Below, piece after piece: positions 43,479-51,900 of a stretch of 57,498 nucleotides of DNA (position 1 is the stretch's first letter; every line of letters begins with the position of its first letter). Source of the stretch: Verrucomicrobiia bacterium (GTDB lineage Bacteria; Verrucomicrobiota; Verrucomicrobiia; Verrucomicrobiales; DEV007); NCBI GenBank assembly GCA_030427505.1, contig JAUICH010000032.1:1-57498 (forward strand), read 5' to 3'. The notes under the pieces were generated by a model that saw only the letters and a program-made list of their open reading frames with translations, was not told where the DNA came from and ran no database searches. Both the position numbers and the translations under genes were made by a program.

Positions 43479-45482
43479 ATGAGCTTGGTAATGGAACGTA
43501 AGACGGCGGACGGCGGGACGAGCCCTGGCCCGGATTCGGACTCGGATTCGGACTCCGGCTCGGCTCCGGCGGCTTCGGGTGGGGCCGGGAATGAGGGCGG
43601 CCGGGTTGGCGCGGCGTTTGCCCAGACTCTGGCGGAGCGTTTCGAGCGGCTGGGCCGGAAGATGGCGGCGCGGCATGACCAGTGGGGGCCGCGGGTGCGG
43701 GAACTGGCGCGGACGGAACGGCGGCTGTGTCCGTGGCATGGGGAGCCGCGGCGCGTGTCGGTATCGCGAACGCTGGAGCGCTTGGGGCAGGACGGGGGGT
43801 GGGTTCCTCCAGCGCCGGAAGACGGGGGCGCCGCCGCGGCTGACGCCGGGGTTGGGGGTGAGGATGGTCCGGGCGCTGAAGGCGGCACTAGCACACCCAC
43901 CAAGGACGTCCGGACGGTCCGGGACCTGCCGCTGGTTTTCGAGCCGTGCCAGTGGTGCCAGCGGGAAGCGGTGGCGGCCCGGGCCGGCGTGCCGGGAGAT
44001 CTGCTGGCGGCGGAGTGGGACGGGCCGCGCGTGGGGGGTGGAGGTAGCGGCGGCGCCGAGGGAGCCAATGGCGGCGGCAACAAGGGCAGCGGCGGCAAGG
44101 GTATCCAGGGAGATAAGCCGCACGCTGGAGAGTCCGGGAGAAACGGAAACCAGCCTCGTGGGGCGGGCGGGGAGACGGGCGATCCGCGCGGGGAGGTGGA
44201 GGTCCGCGAGACGCCGCCCCGGCATGAGTCGCTGTTACCGGGAGAGGGCCTGAATCACTACCCCGGCCACCGGGACGAACTGGCGGCGGAGTGGGATGGG
44301 CCTCGCTTTGGTGGCGGCGGCGCCGAGGGAGCACATGGCGGCGGCAACAAGGGCGGCGGCAACAAGGGCGGCGGCAACAAGGGCGGCGGCAACAAGGGCG
44401 GCGGCAACAAGGGCGGCGGCGGTGAGGGTATCCGGGGAGATAAGCCGCACGCTGGAGCGGCGAAGGAAAACGGAAACCAACCTCGTGGGGCGGGCGAGGA
44501 GACGGGCGATCCGCGCGGGAAGGTGGAGGTCCGCGAGACGCCGCCCCGGCATGAACCGCTGTTGCCGGGAGAGGGCCTGAATCGCTACCCCGGCCACCGG
44601 GACGAACTGGCGGCGGAGTGGGATGGGTCGCGCCTGGGTGTTGGAGGTAGCGGCGGCGCCGAGGGAGCCGATGGCGGCGGCAACAAGGGCGGCGGTGGCG
44701 AGAGTATCCAGGGAGATAAGCCGCACGCTGGAGCGGCGAAGGAAAACGGAAGCCGGTCCCATGAGGCTCGGGCGGCGACGGGCGACCTCTGGGAGAGACG
44801 GTGGGATTACGGACCTGCGCACCGGCATGGATCGCCGGTGCGGAGGGAGCGTCTGATCCTTCACCCCGGCCATCGCGAGGCGTTGGCGGAGGTGCGGGAG
44901 TGGTTGCGGTCGGACCGGCAGTTTCTGGCTCTGTTAGGGCCGCCGGGCAGCGGGAAGTCTTGGGCCGCGGTGTGTTGTCTGAAGGACGCGGGCGGCCGCT
45001 TCTGGACGGCGCGGGACTGGCTGCGGCGCTATCGCGCCTATCACTACGACGGGGAACGCGGTCCCGATCCTGGCCAGTATCGCGGGGGTGGCTCCGGCGG
45101 TGGCGGTGGCGGTGGCGGTGGCCATGCGGCGGGACTCGGCATCGGCTTAGTCAGGAACGGCTCCGTGACCCGCCCGGCGTATCCCGGCCCCCCGCCGGGC
45201 GATCCCATGAAGCACGCCATCAAGGCCCCGGTCCTGGTCCTGGACGAGTTCGCCCTGGGCGGCCCCAACCGCCCCCCCGCCGGGGATGAGGCGGACATCT
45301 ACGACGAACTCATCAAAGGCAAATTCGCCAATGGCACAAAGATCGTCTTCACCATGAACTACCACGCCAAGACCGATTGCCCCTTCCACGAAGCCGTAAA
45401 ACGGCTCGACGCCCCCGGCCTCTGGGACCGCCTCCAGTCCAGCTACCAAGGCGTCGCGTTCTGCTGGCGGAGTTACCGGTGA
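43479..45482 (+). CDS. Helicase-loader-like AAA ATPase (DnaC/IstB type) with repeat-rich linker
   Basis: 667 residues. A likely zinc site is formed by CPWH near residue 84 and CQWC near 155. A long linker holds three imperfect tandem units of about 100 residues (PPRHExLLPGEGLNxYPGHRDELAAEWDG ... GDKPHAGAAKENG) and five copies of GGGNK. The C-terminal AAA domain has Walker A LLGPPGSGKSW (about 485-495) and Walker B VLVLDEFAL, then FTMNYHAK and a final YQGVAFCWRSYR. It follows the O-like gene, so it probably loads the replicative helicase. Its 3' end is copied twice downstream (46298-46502 and 48647-48945). ATG 43479 has a good ribosome-binding site. Confidence 0.75.
   Translation: MSLVMERKTADGGTSPGPDSDSDSDSGSAPAASGGAGNEGGRVGAAFAQTLAERFERLGRKMAARHDQWGPRVRELARTERRLCPWHGEPRRVSVSRTLERLGQDGGWVPPAPEDGGAAAADAGVGGEDGPGAEGGTSTPTKDVRTVRDLPLVFEPCQWCQREAVAARAGVPGDLLAAEWDGPRVGGGGSGGAEGANGGGNKGSGGKGIQGDKPHAGESGRNGNQPRGAGGETGDPRGEVEVRETPPRHESLLPGEGLNHYPGHRDELAAEWDGPRFGGGGAEGAHGGGNKGGGNKGGGNKGGGNKGGGNKGGGGEGIRGDKPHAGAAKENGNQPRGAGEETGDPRGKVEVRETPPRHEPLLPGEGLNRYPGHRDELAAEWDGSRLGVGGSGGAEGADGGGNKGGGGESIQGDKPHAGAAKENGSRSHEARAATGDLWERRWDYGPAHRHGSPVRRERLILHPGHREALAEVREWLRSDRQFLALLGPPGSGKSWAAVCCLKDAGGRFWTARDWLRRYRAYHYDGERGPDPGQYRGGGSGGGGGGGGGHAAGLGIGLVRNGSVTRPAYPGPPPGDPMKHAIKAPVLVLDEFALGGPNRPPAGDEADIYDELIKGKFANGTKIVFTMNYHAKTDCPFHEAVKRLDAPGLWDRLQSSYQGVAFCWRSYR
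44337..44411 (+). repeat. 15-bp tandem repeat (GGGNK)x5
   Basis: Five exact copies of ggcggcggcaacaag inside the loader gene, encoding GGGNK each time. It sits in the middle unit of the larger ~300-bp internal repeats. Confidence 0.8.
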
Positions 45483-45621
45483 GGAGTGAAAGATCATAGA
45501 TAACTTCATGGTATTCGTACAGGAAAATTAGGGAAGGCGTATCTTTCCTGGAAACAAGTCAATTCTACGAATTGGTGTTTTTTGTAATCGTCAATACAGA
45601 CTGATTCGCTAAGCTGAACCC

Positions 45622-46209
45622 ATGAACTTTAGCGAATTTGCCGCGCTCATGCTGTCCGTGGGGGTTCCGGTTGGTCTTTCTGCCAAGATTCTGACTGACA
45701 GGCTATTGCTTAATCCATACCCAAAAGAAGCTTGGGGAGGATTTATTACGGTGGGATGGGTGGCGGGATCGCTGGTTGTGTTGTTTCAGTTTATTGTAGG
45801 AATGCACGCGTATGAAGATGCATTTGAAGGCTCGTTTCTTGGGGCGGGATTGCCAACGATCGTCTATGCTTTTGTATTGTTATCGCTAATTCATCGACTT
45901 CTCCCCGAGTATGGGTCAAATAATGAGAAGGGATTCTTATATCAAAATTTTTCGGAGAAATATCGGTTTTTGTATTTCCATGTGGTTCTGCTGGCGCTGA
46001 TACCATTTATTATGTGCAAGTTAGTGTTTGAAGAAGAGCTTATTTCGCCAATACAGATTACTAGAGTCGCTCTTGCAATTTTGGCTCTAGTGGGAATTGT
46101 CGTTCCTGTATCTAAAAAATGGTACCACGGCGGTGTAGTTCCTGTGGGCCTTGCCTTGATTGTAGCTCTTGTCACACTCTATCAATTGAAGATAAAATTG
46201 AATTATTGA
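45622..46209 (+). CDS. Polytopic membrane protein inserted behind the loader gene
   Basis: 195 residues with about six membrane helices: near 6-25, 40-60, 75-95, 113-134, 146-163 and 170-187. No transport or catalytic motif is recognised. The DNA is much less GC-rich than the flanking loader gene copies, so it is foreign to the module. ATG 45622 was chosen; there is no clear ribosome-binding site. It lies between the intact loader gene (ending 45482) and a copy of its 3' end (from 46298), as expected for cargo inserted by a 3'-end-duplicating event. It could be an immunity or toxin protein (inference). Confidence 0.65.
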   Translation: MNFSEFAALMLSVGVPVGLSAKILTDRLLLNPYPKEAWGGFITVGWVAGSLVVLFQFIVGMHAYEDAFEGSFLGAGLPTIVYAFVLLSLIHRLLPEYGSNNEKGFLYQNFSEKYRFLYFHVVLLALIPFIMCKLVFEEELISPIQITRVALAILALVGIVVPVSKKWYHGGVVPVGLALIVALVTLYQLKIKLNY

Positions 46210-46297
46210 TCAAGGTGGGCTGATTGTGATCAGCTAGACTCCAATTTAGAAAATGCGGTTTCCGTATGTTTCTATTTGATGGCTCAAGCCGTCTCCC

Positions 46298-46502
46298 TGC
46301 CGGGGATGAGGCGGACATCTACGACGAACTCATCAAGGGCAAGTTCGCCAACGGCACGAAGATCGTCTTCACCATGAACTACCACGCCAAGACCGATTGC
46401 CCCTTCCACGAAGCCGTAAAACGGCTCGACGCCCCCGGCCTCTGGGACCGCCTCCAATCCAGCTACCAAGGCGTCGCGTTCTGCTGGAGGAGTTACCGGT
46501 GA
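46298..46502 (+). pseudogene. Duplicate 3' end of the helicase-loader gene
   Basis: About 205 bp nearly identical (roughly six differences) to 45279-45482, encoding DEADIYDELIKGKFANG through FCWRSYR and the stop. It lacks the N-terminal two thirds, including the P-loop, so it is not functional alone. A frame from 46266 adds a few unrelated residues. Confidence 0.85.
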
Positions 46503-46582
46503 GGGGGGGATTTTTGAGCGAGTCTGCCTGGTCGTGTGTTGGCGACCCTGACCACTGGGGACTATATGTGTGTTCTGTATTC

Positions 46583-47194
46583 TCAGTTGGGGTCCGAATC
46601 CACTTGGCGTGTGACTTCTTCGCTTTCGGGACGGGCTAACAAGCGCGTCAGTTTGATCAGGAAGTAGTAGAAACCATGTTGGGAGAGGGAGGCTTGACGG
46701 TTGGCCGTCTGAGACAGGGCTTTCTCATACATGGTGAAGGGAACCGTGGCGATCTTGTTGAGAAAGACTACCATTCCCGAACCGAATCCGGGGCAACGTT
46801 CCACAAAAAAGATCTCCGATACCTTGTTTTCACGCACGGATTCTATGTACCCGTTTGCGCTGGCCACCTCGCGGGTCTGCCGGATGCCGGTTTCGAATTT
46901 GGGAAAGTCCGCCACGAGAGCGATATTTACATAGGGGGAACGTCCGGGTTGGAGATCGCAGGTATTGTTCAATACCATTACAGTCATTTCCTTTACCTTC
47001 AGTTCGCCATTCCCGAGCATTCTAACAAAGGGTAGTGACCTGAACAGGTCGCCTTGGAGACGGCCTTCTTCCGGGTGAGGTTCCAGGAAAAATTGAGGAG
47101 GCGGGTTCCTCCGGCAAAGCCGTTCGATGAGTTCTTTCCGGCTGGCCTCACTGGGGATGAATCCAGCCAGACGGGCTGACTCAAGAAACTCCAC
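46583..47194 (-). CDS. Hypothetical protein, third gene of the TIGR04255-type operon
   Basis: 203 residues. The centre carries VMVLNNTCDLQPGRSPYVNIALV, a strand-loop-strand with a TCDL motif that I have seen in small accessory proteins of mobile operons. N- and C-terminal parts are helical; a basic stretch (KLTRLLARPESEE) lies near the end. It begins with GTG at 47194, 6 nt after the stop of the preceding gene, so it is translationally linked. Function unknown; the Cys-Asp pair could be catalytic or structural. Confidence 0.6.
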   Translation of the reverse strand: MEFLESARLAGFIPSEASRKELIERLCRRNPPPQFFLEPHPEEGRLQGDLFRSLPFVRMLGNGELKVKEMTVMVLNNTCDLQPGRSPYVNIALVADFPKFETGIRQTREVASANGYIESVRENKVSEIFFVERCPGFGSGMVVFLNKIATVPFTMYEKALSQTANRQASLSQHGFYYFLIKLTRLLARPESEEVTRQVDSDPN

Positions 47195-47200
47195 GGCGGC

Positions 47201-47494
47201 TTATTCGAAAAGGGAATCGATAAAGTCCTCGGTGACTCTTGCTTCCCAAGGCGTCATCGGCCGGCTGCCCGCCGTGACTTCGGAGGCAATGTCCATCCAA
47301 TCCAGAGAGGACTCAATCCAAGATTGCGGATCCTCGTCCACGGCGGTTGCCAGCGTGGCGGCGGAGGTTTCGGCGCTCTCGGGTTGTTGTTCCATTTCGT
47401 AGGCTATGGAGTCCGCATTGGTGGCGGCGAAGCCAGCAAAGCACGTCGCCAGAAAGACCACCGTTGGGCTGGATTCCGTGGAAGCGGGGAGCAT
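47201..47494 (-). CDS. Small acidic protein, second gene of the TIGR04255-type operon
   Basis: 97 residues, Ala/Ser/Glu/Asp-rich and acidic. A hydrophobic N-terminal stretch (TVVFLATCFAGFAATNADS) may be a weak signal or membrane segment. It starts 3 nt after the stop of the TIGR04255-like gene. No family recognised. Its size and place resemble antitoxin- or immunity-type partners, but this is only positional. Confidence 0.55.
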   Translation of the reverse strand: MLPASTESSPTVVFLATCFAGFAATNADSIAYEMEQQPESAETSAATLATAVDEDPQSWIESSLDWMDIASEVTAGSRPMTPWEARVTEDFIDSLFE

Positions 47495-47497
47495 GGT

Positions 47498-48250
47498 TCA
47501 GCGGTCTTCCGGTTCAAAAAGCTCTCTGGTATTATCCTTCAAAAGGGACTCAAAAGCAAGTCCCTGCGGTTCGTGAATGCGTTCCAATTCAGCCTCCATA
47601 TCCAGTAACTTTAAGCATTTTTCGGAAACGATGTCCAAGTCAAAAATAACGGAGGAAATGTCCTCTTTTCCGGACTTGATGCTGACCACTTTCAGATTCG
47701 CTCGCAGATCGGGAGCCAACTGGTTCTGAAAATTGAACTGAATTTTGGCGCCGGGATTCTGAAACTCCGCCGGCAGCCGGAGGTAGGTGTGAAACCAATC
47801 CTGCCAGCGAAGCGGCTTTTGCGGAATGTTGATTCTATCGATGTAACGAAGTCCGAGGCGGGTGATGCTTTCGAATTCGTAGTGGGCAAAGACCAGGCGG
47901 GTTTGCTGAAGGATCATTTCTTTGAAACCACCTTCCCATCCTGGGTACTGCGCCAAGTGGTTGACGGTCATGAATGTTCCGGTCAGTTGAACCATCTTCT
48001 TCCGGTCTTCCGAACGGCAGATCAATTTGTGGCCGAGGCTCTTTCTGTCAGTTCGAACACTTTTCAGGTCGATATGGTAGCTGACGGATTCGTACTCGGT
48101 GGTTTCCTGGTTCGGAAATCCATCCGCCCAAACGGTCTTCATTTCTTCGATTCGCTCCTTAGACAAATGAGGGTCCGCGGAGAAAGTGACTTGGCAAACG
48201 GCCTCCTGAATCGGCGGTTTCTTGTAGCGCTGTCGGGGAGGGTTCGTCAT
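47498..48250 (-). CDS. TIGR04255-family protein, first gene of operon
   Basis: 250 residues. An N-terminal RYKKPPIQEAVCQVTF motif, a central TRLGLRYIDRINIP segment and a C-terminal helix ending LLKDNTRELF match the pattern of TIGR04255 proteins, a sporadically distributed family found near mobile DNA and toxin- or defence-like gene pairs. ATG 48250 was chosen because the preceding 22 codons of the open frame do not fit the family. Two co-oriented genes follow at 3- and 6-nt spacing. The operon lies between the second and third copies of the loader-gene 3' end, so it seems to be cargo of that site. Confidence 0.7.
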   Translation of the reverse strand: MTNPPRQRYKKPPIQEAVCQVTFSADPHLSKERIEEMKTVWADGFPNQETTEYESVSYHIDLKSVRTDRKSLGHKLICRSEDRKKMVQLTGTFMTVNHLAQYPGWEGGFKEMILQQTRLVFAHYEFESITRLGLRYIDRINIPQKPLRWQDWFHTYLRLPAEFQNPGAKIQFNFQNQLAPDLRANLKVVSIKSGKEDISSVIFDLDIVSEKCLKLLDMEAELERIHEPQGLAFESLLKDNTRELFEPEDR

Positions 48251-48584
48251 GGGGACGGTTCGAAAAAAGAAGCGGCGGCTCGCCCTATCTCTAAGAGAGA
48301 TTCTTCTGGCTGACAACCGGGAAGAGATTCCAATTCAGATTGATGAGGCCCGTGGGGAGGGAATCTCCCGGCTTTCCGGGGCATGGCGGATGTTCGGCGG
48401 ATGGGAAAATCGAGCCATCCGTATCCGTTTGTATTTGGGAGGGGATTTCCATGGAAAAGGCCGCGATCTTCTCCCACGAATACTCTGGGCGGGCCATCTC
48501 TCCGGCATGAAGTGGTTAGGAAGTCGGGTAGCCGAAGTGTTTCGCCTGCCATCTAGCCGGGGTTCCAGGGACAGAGAGTTTTGA
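48249..48584 (+). CDS. Doubtful divergent small protein
   Basis: A 111-residue frame whose start overlaps the start of the divergent TIGR04255-type gene by 2 nt, leaving no room for promoters. It is basic (RKKKRRLALSLREILL) with no recognised domain. It may be a mirror frame of the TIGR04255 promoter region or a real short gene. Confidence 0.25.
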   Translation: MGTVRKKKRRLALSLREILLADNREEIPIQIDEARGEGISRLSGAWRMFGGWENRAIRIRLYLGGDFHGKGRDLLPRILWAGHLSGMKWLGSRVAEVFRLPSSRGSRDREF

Positions 48585-48646
48585 GGCTGGCGCGGCGGTC
48601 CGGTTCGCGGGCGTGGCGCCGGTTTTCTTCGCTATCTTCCTGGCCC

Positions 48647-48945
48647 TCCCTCCACCGGGCGATCCCATGAAGCACGCCATCAAGGCCCCAGTCCTGGTCC
48701 TGGACGAGTTCGCCCTGGGCGGGCCGGGCTGTCTTCCTGTCGCGATGAGGCGGATCTCTATGATGGAGCTCATCAAGGGAGAGATCGCTAAAGGCGCAAA
48801 GACCATCTCATACCGGGAAAGTTCTCCCATCTTAAACGAGCTCATCAAGAGGAAGTTCGCTGACGGCCCTAGGGTGATTTTCACGAGGCCCTGGATACGC
48901 TGGACGCCCCTGGGCCTGTCGGATCGCCTGTGGTTCTGTTATTGA
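48647..48945 (+). pseudogene. Degenerate third copy of the loader-gene 3' end
   Basis: The first 80 bp (48647-48730) nearly match 45190-45270, encoding GDPMKHAIKAPVLVLDEFALGG with the Walker B strand. The rest is rearranged (MMELIKGEIAKG and LNELIKRKFADG suggest an internal duplication) and then resembles the end of the gene only loosely. It lacks the P-loop and the proper C-terminus. Confidence 0.75.
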
Positions 48946-48994
48946 TATTGAACCGGGAATTCTCCTCGATGAGCTTCAGTTTCCGAGGGACACC

Positions 48995-51900
48995 TCAATA
49001 GTGCAGTATCTCCGCGTCGGGATAGCGACTTTGAAGGGCTTCAATGTCAGAAGGCGTCAATTGAAAGCAACCTCTTACGTTCACTGAGCGTAAGCTGGGT
49101 AAGTCTGTGTGTAGAAGATCGTCTAGGCTACCCAAGTTGTCACAAAAAGAAAGATCGAGTGATCGAAGTGCGGGCAGTCCAGCATTCTTGAGAGGGGAGA
49201 GATCGCGTAATTTATCGCAGTTTGAGAGGTCTAAAGAAAGTAAGCCCTTGAGGTAAATGTCTTTAAGGGCATTTATGTCCTGCAATTGATCGCAGCTGGA
49301 TAGGATGAGATGATCAAGGTTTGGCAAATTTACCTCGAAAAGTGTACTTAAATCTCTTAATGATTCGCATCCCGAAAAGGACAGTGTCCTGAGGTTGGTG
49401 AATTCTACACTTTTTAGTCCGCTTAGATCCGATAATTGACTGTTATTACTTAGATATAGTTTGGATAGCGATGGTAGTCTGAGATCGCTTAGACTATCCA
49501 GGTTTTTTAATTGATAACAGCCAGAAAGATCCAATATTAGGAGATTGGGAAGATGGGCATTTTTGAGTGGAGATATGTCGCTCAATTTTGTAAATGAAAG
49601 ATTCAGATTTTCGAGGTTGGACAGATCGAATTCATTGATATCTTCTAGTTGAGGGCAGCTCGAAAGGTTTAGGGTCTTAAGTTCGAGAAGATTGGCGTTC
49701 TTTAAGCCATAAATGTTGTTTAATTGATCGCTTCTAGAGAGATCTAGTTCTTTGAGTTTAGAAAGATTTGCGCCATTTAAGAAACTACAATCGTGTAGTT
49801 GGTCGCAATCGATGAGTTTGAGTGTTGTTAAGCTGAAAAGATTGGCGCTTATGATGGGATGAAGATCATCGATTGCTTGGCAGCTTGATAAGTCTAGATT
49901 TTGCAGATTGGCTAGTTCGGCCCCTTCAAGAACGTTGAGATCTTTTAGTGAATTGCAATTGGAAAGCATTAAGTCACGAAGCTTGGAGAGGCTGGAATTT
50001 GAGAGTCCGTTGAGATGGCTCAATCGCGAACAACTCGAAAGATTTAGGGATCTAAGGTTGCAAAGATTTGCTCCGCTTAGGCCGTCGATGTTCCTCAAAT
50101 TTTGGCAGGTGCCCAGATCCAGGGTTTCTAGGTGGGATAGATCGGCTCCCTTTAGGCCGTCGATATCGCGCAGCTGCGTAGAAAAGTATAAATCTATAGA
50201 TGTTGGTTTGGTCAAATGCAACCGTCCAAGCAAGCTAAGGCATAGATTAATGGTTTTGTTATCTGCTGAATTATTGTGAAATTTGACTGTTCCTTTGTTG
50301 TAAGTCACGTCCAAGTTGGAAAGCTTTTGTAGGATCCAAAGATCTTGAATTGGAACCCAAAAAAGGAAGGTTAGAAAAAAAGTTAGCGAAAGGGTCTTCA
50401 GGCTGAAGCCGAAGGCACTCTGGCGGAGCAGGGGGCGGGTGGCAGTGGTGGCGTGTTTCCAGAGGCTGAAGACTTCGCCGATGGGGATGGGCTGGCGGAA
50501 GGGCTTGAGGAGGGTGGTGGTCAGGAAGGATAGCGCGGGATTGGATGGGGTATGTGTGGGTTTGGTAGGGCAGGCCTGCCCGGCTTGCTCAGCCGGGTGG
50601 GCTCCCTGGACGGTGGCGGCGCGTTGTTCCCAGAAATCAAGGCGTTCGCGGGCGTCGCGGTTTTTGTTGTAGGCGGGGTCGGCGACTTCGGTGAGGAGGG
50701 AGGCCAACTGGTCGTGCATGAGCTGGTAGCGGGCGGGGTGGCTGGTGGTGCTACTGCTGTTGTTGGTTTCGCTGTCCTCTTCTTTACTGTCGCCGGCTGT
50801 GGCGGGGAGGATTTCGACGACGTAGCTCTGGGCGTAGGCGTGGAGAGCTTTTTCGACGGTGGCGGGGGGCAGGCGGACTTCTTTGGCGAGGTGGTCGAGG
50901 GTGTGGGCCTGCTTGGTATCGTGGGCAGGCTCCAGGGCGAGGAGGATGCGCTTGGCATCGGTCTCGGGGAGCTTGGCCAGGCGGCAGGCTTTGTCGGTGG
51001 AGGTGGTGAGGTAGTCGCGCAGGAGCTTTTGTTTGCCGCCGAGTGCGGTGAGGGTCTGGGCGTTGAGCCGGGCGATGGACTCGGCCTGGTGGGTGCCGCC
51101 GAGCCTGAGCCGTTCCTGGAGCATGAAGCCGATGATCTGGAGTTCCACGGGGAGGACGATCTTGATGTCTTCGCGGGACCGGCGGGGATCGAGGGGCGGG
51201 CGGAGGAGATCGGCGGCGAGGCGGGTGGCGAAGGCCTGGCAGCCGGGCTCGGTGACGGGCTGGGCCTGGGTGAGGGGGCTGAGCAGGGTGAGGATGGCGC
51301 GGGCGGCCTGGTCTTCGGTGAAGGACTGGAGCCAGTGGCTGGCGCCGAGGTCGAACTGGCGGCCTTTGGGATCGACGGCGCGGCAGAGCTGGTGGACGAG
51401 GTCCTGGAAATCGCCGCGGTGGACGATGAGGAGGCGCAGGGCGTCGCCGTGGCGGGCGCGGGCGTCGCGCAGGACGCGGAAGAAGTCAAGGCGCCCGGTT
51501 TCGGGCACGGTGACGAAGAGTTCTTCTAACTGGTCGAGGATGAGGAGGAGGCGCTGGCCCTGGCGGCTGCTGGTCTGGACGGCGGCGTTCAGGGTCTTGG
51601 GCAGGTCGAGGTTCTTGCTGATGGGGGTATCGCCGGCGGCGAAGTCCTGGCGCAGTTTATCGCGCAGGTTTTTTTCCGGGGTAGTGGCGACGCTCCAGCC
51701 GTGGATGACGCGGTAGCCGCCCTTTGTGCCGCTGCTGTCGCCGTCGCTGGGGGCGGCCTGGAGTGCGGGGATGAGGCCGGCGTTGACGAGGGAGGTCTTG
51801 CCGCTGCCGCTGTCTCCGGTGAGGAGGTAGAAGGGGTGTTTCTCGAGATCGATCCTGATGCTGCTGATGTCGGCCTGGCGTTCGGGGAGTTTTCCGGCGT

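Noticed and set aside
46583-47494. Classic type II toxin-antitoxin pair
   Set aside because: Sizes and spacing fit loosely, but no known toxin or antitoxin fold motif is visible.
50552-51529. 325-residue plus-strand frame opposite the STAND-LRR gene
   Set aside because: A Glu/Gly/Val-rich mirror of the ATPase region, which has Walker motifs on the other strand.
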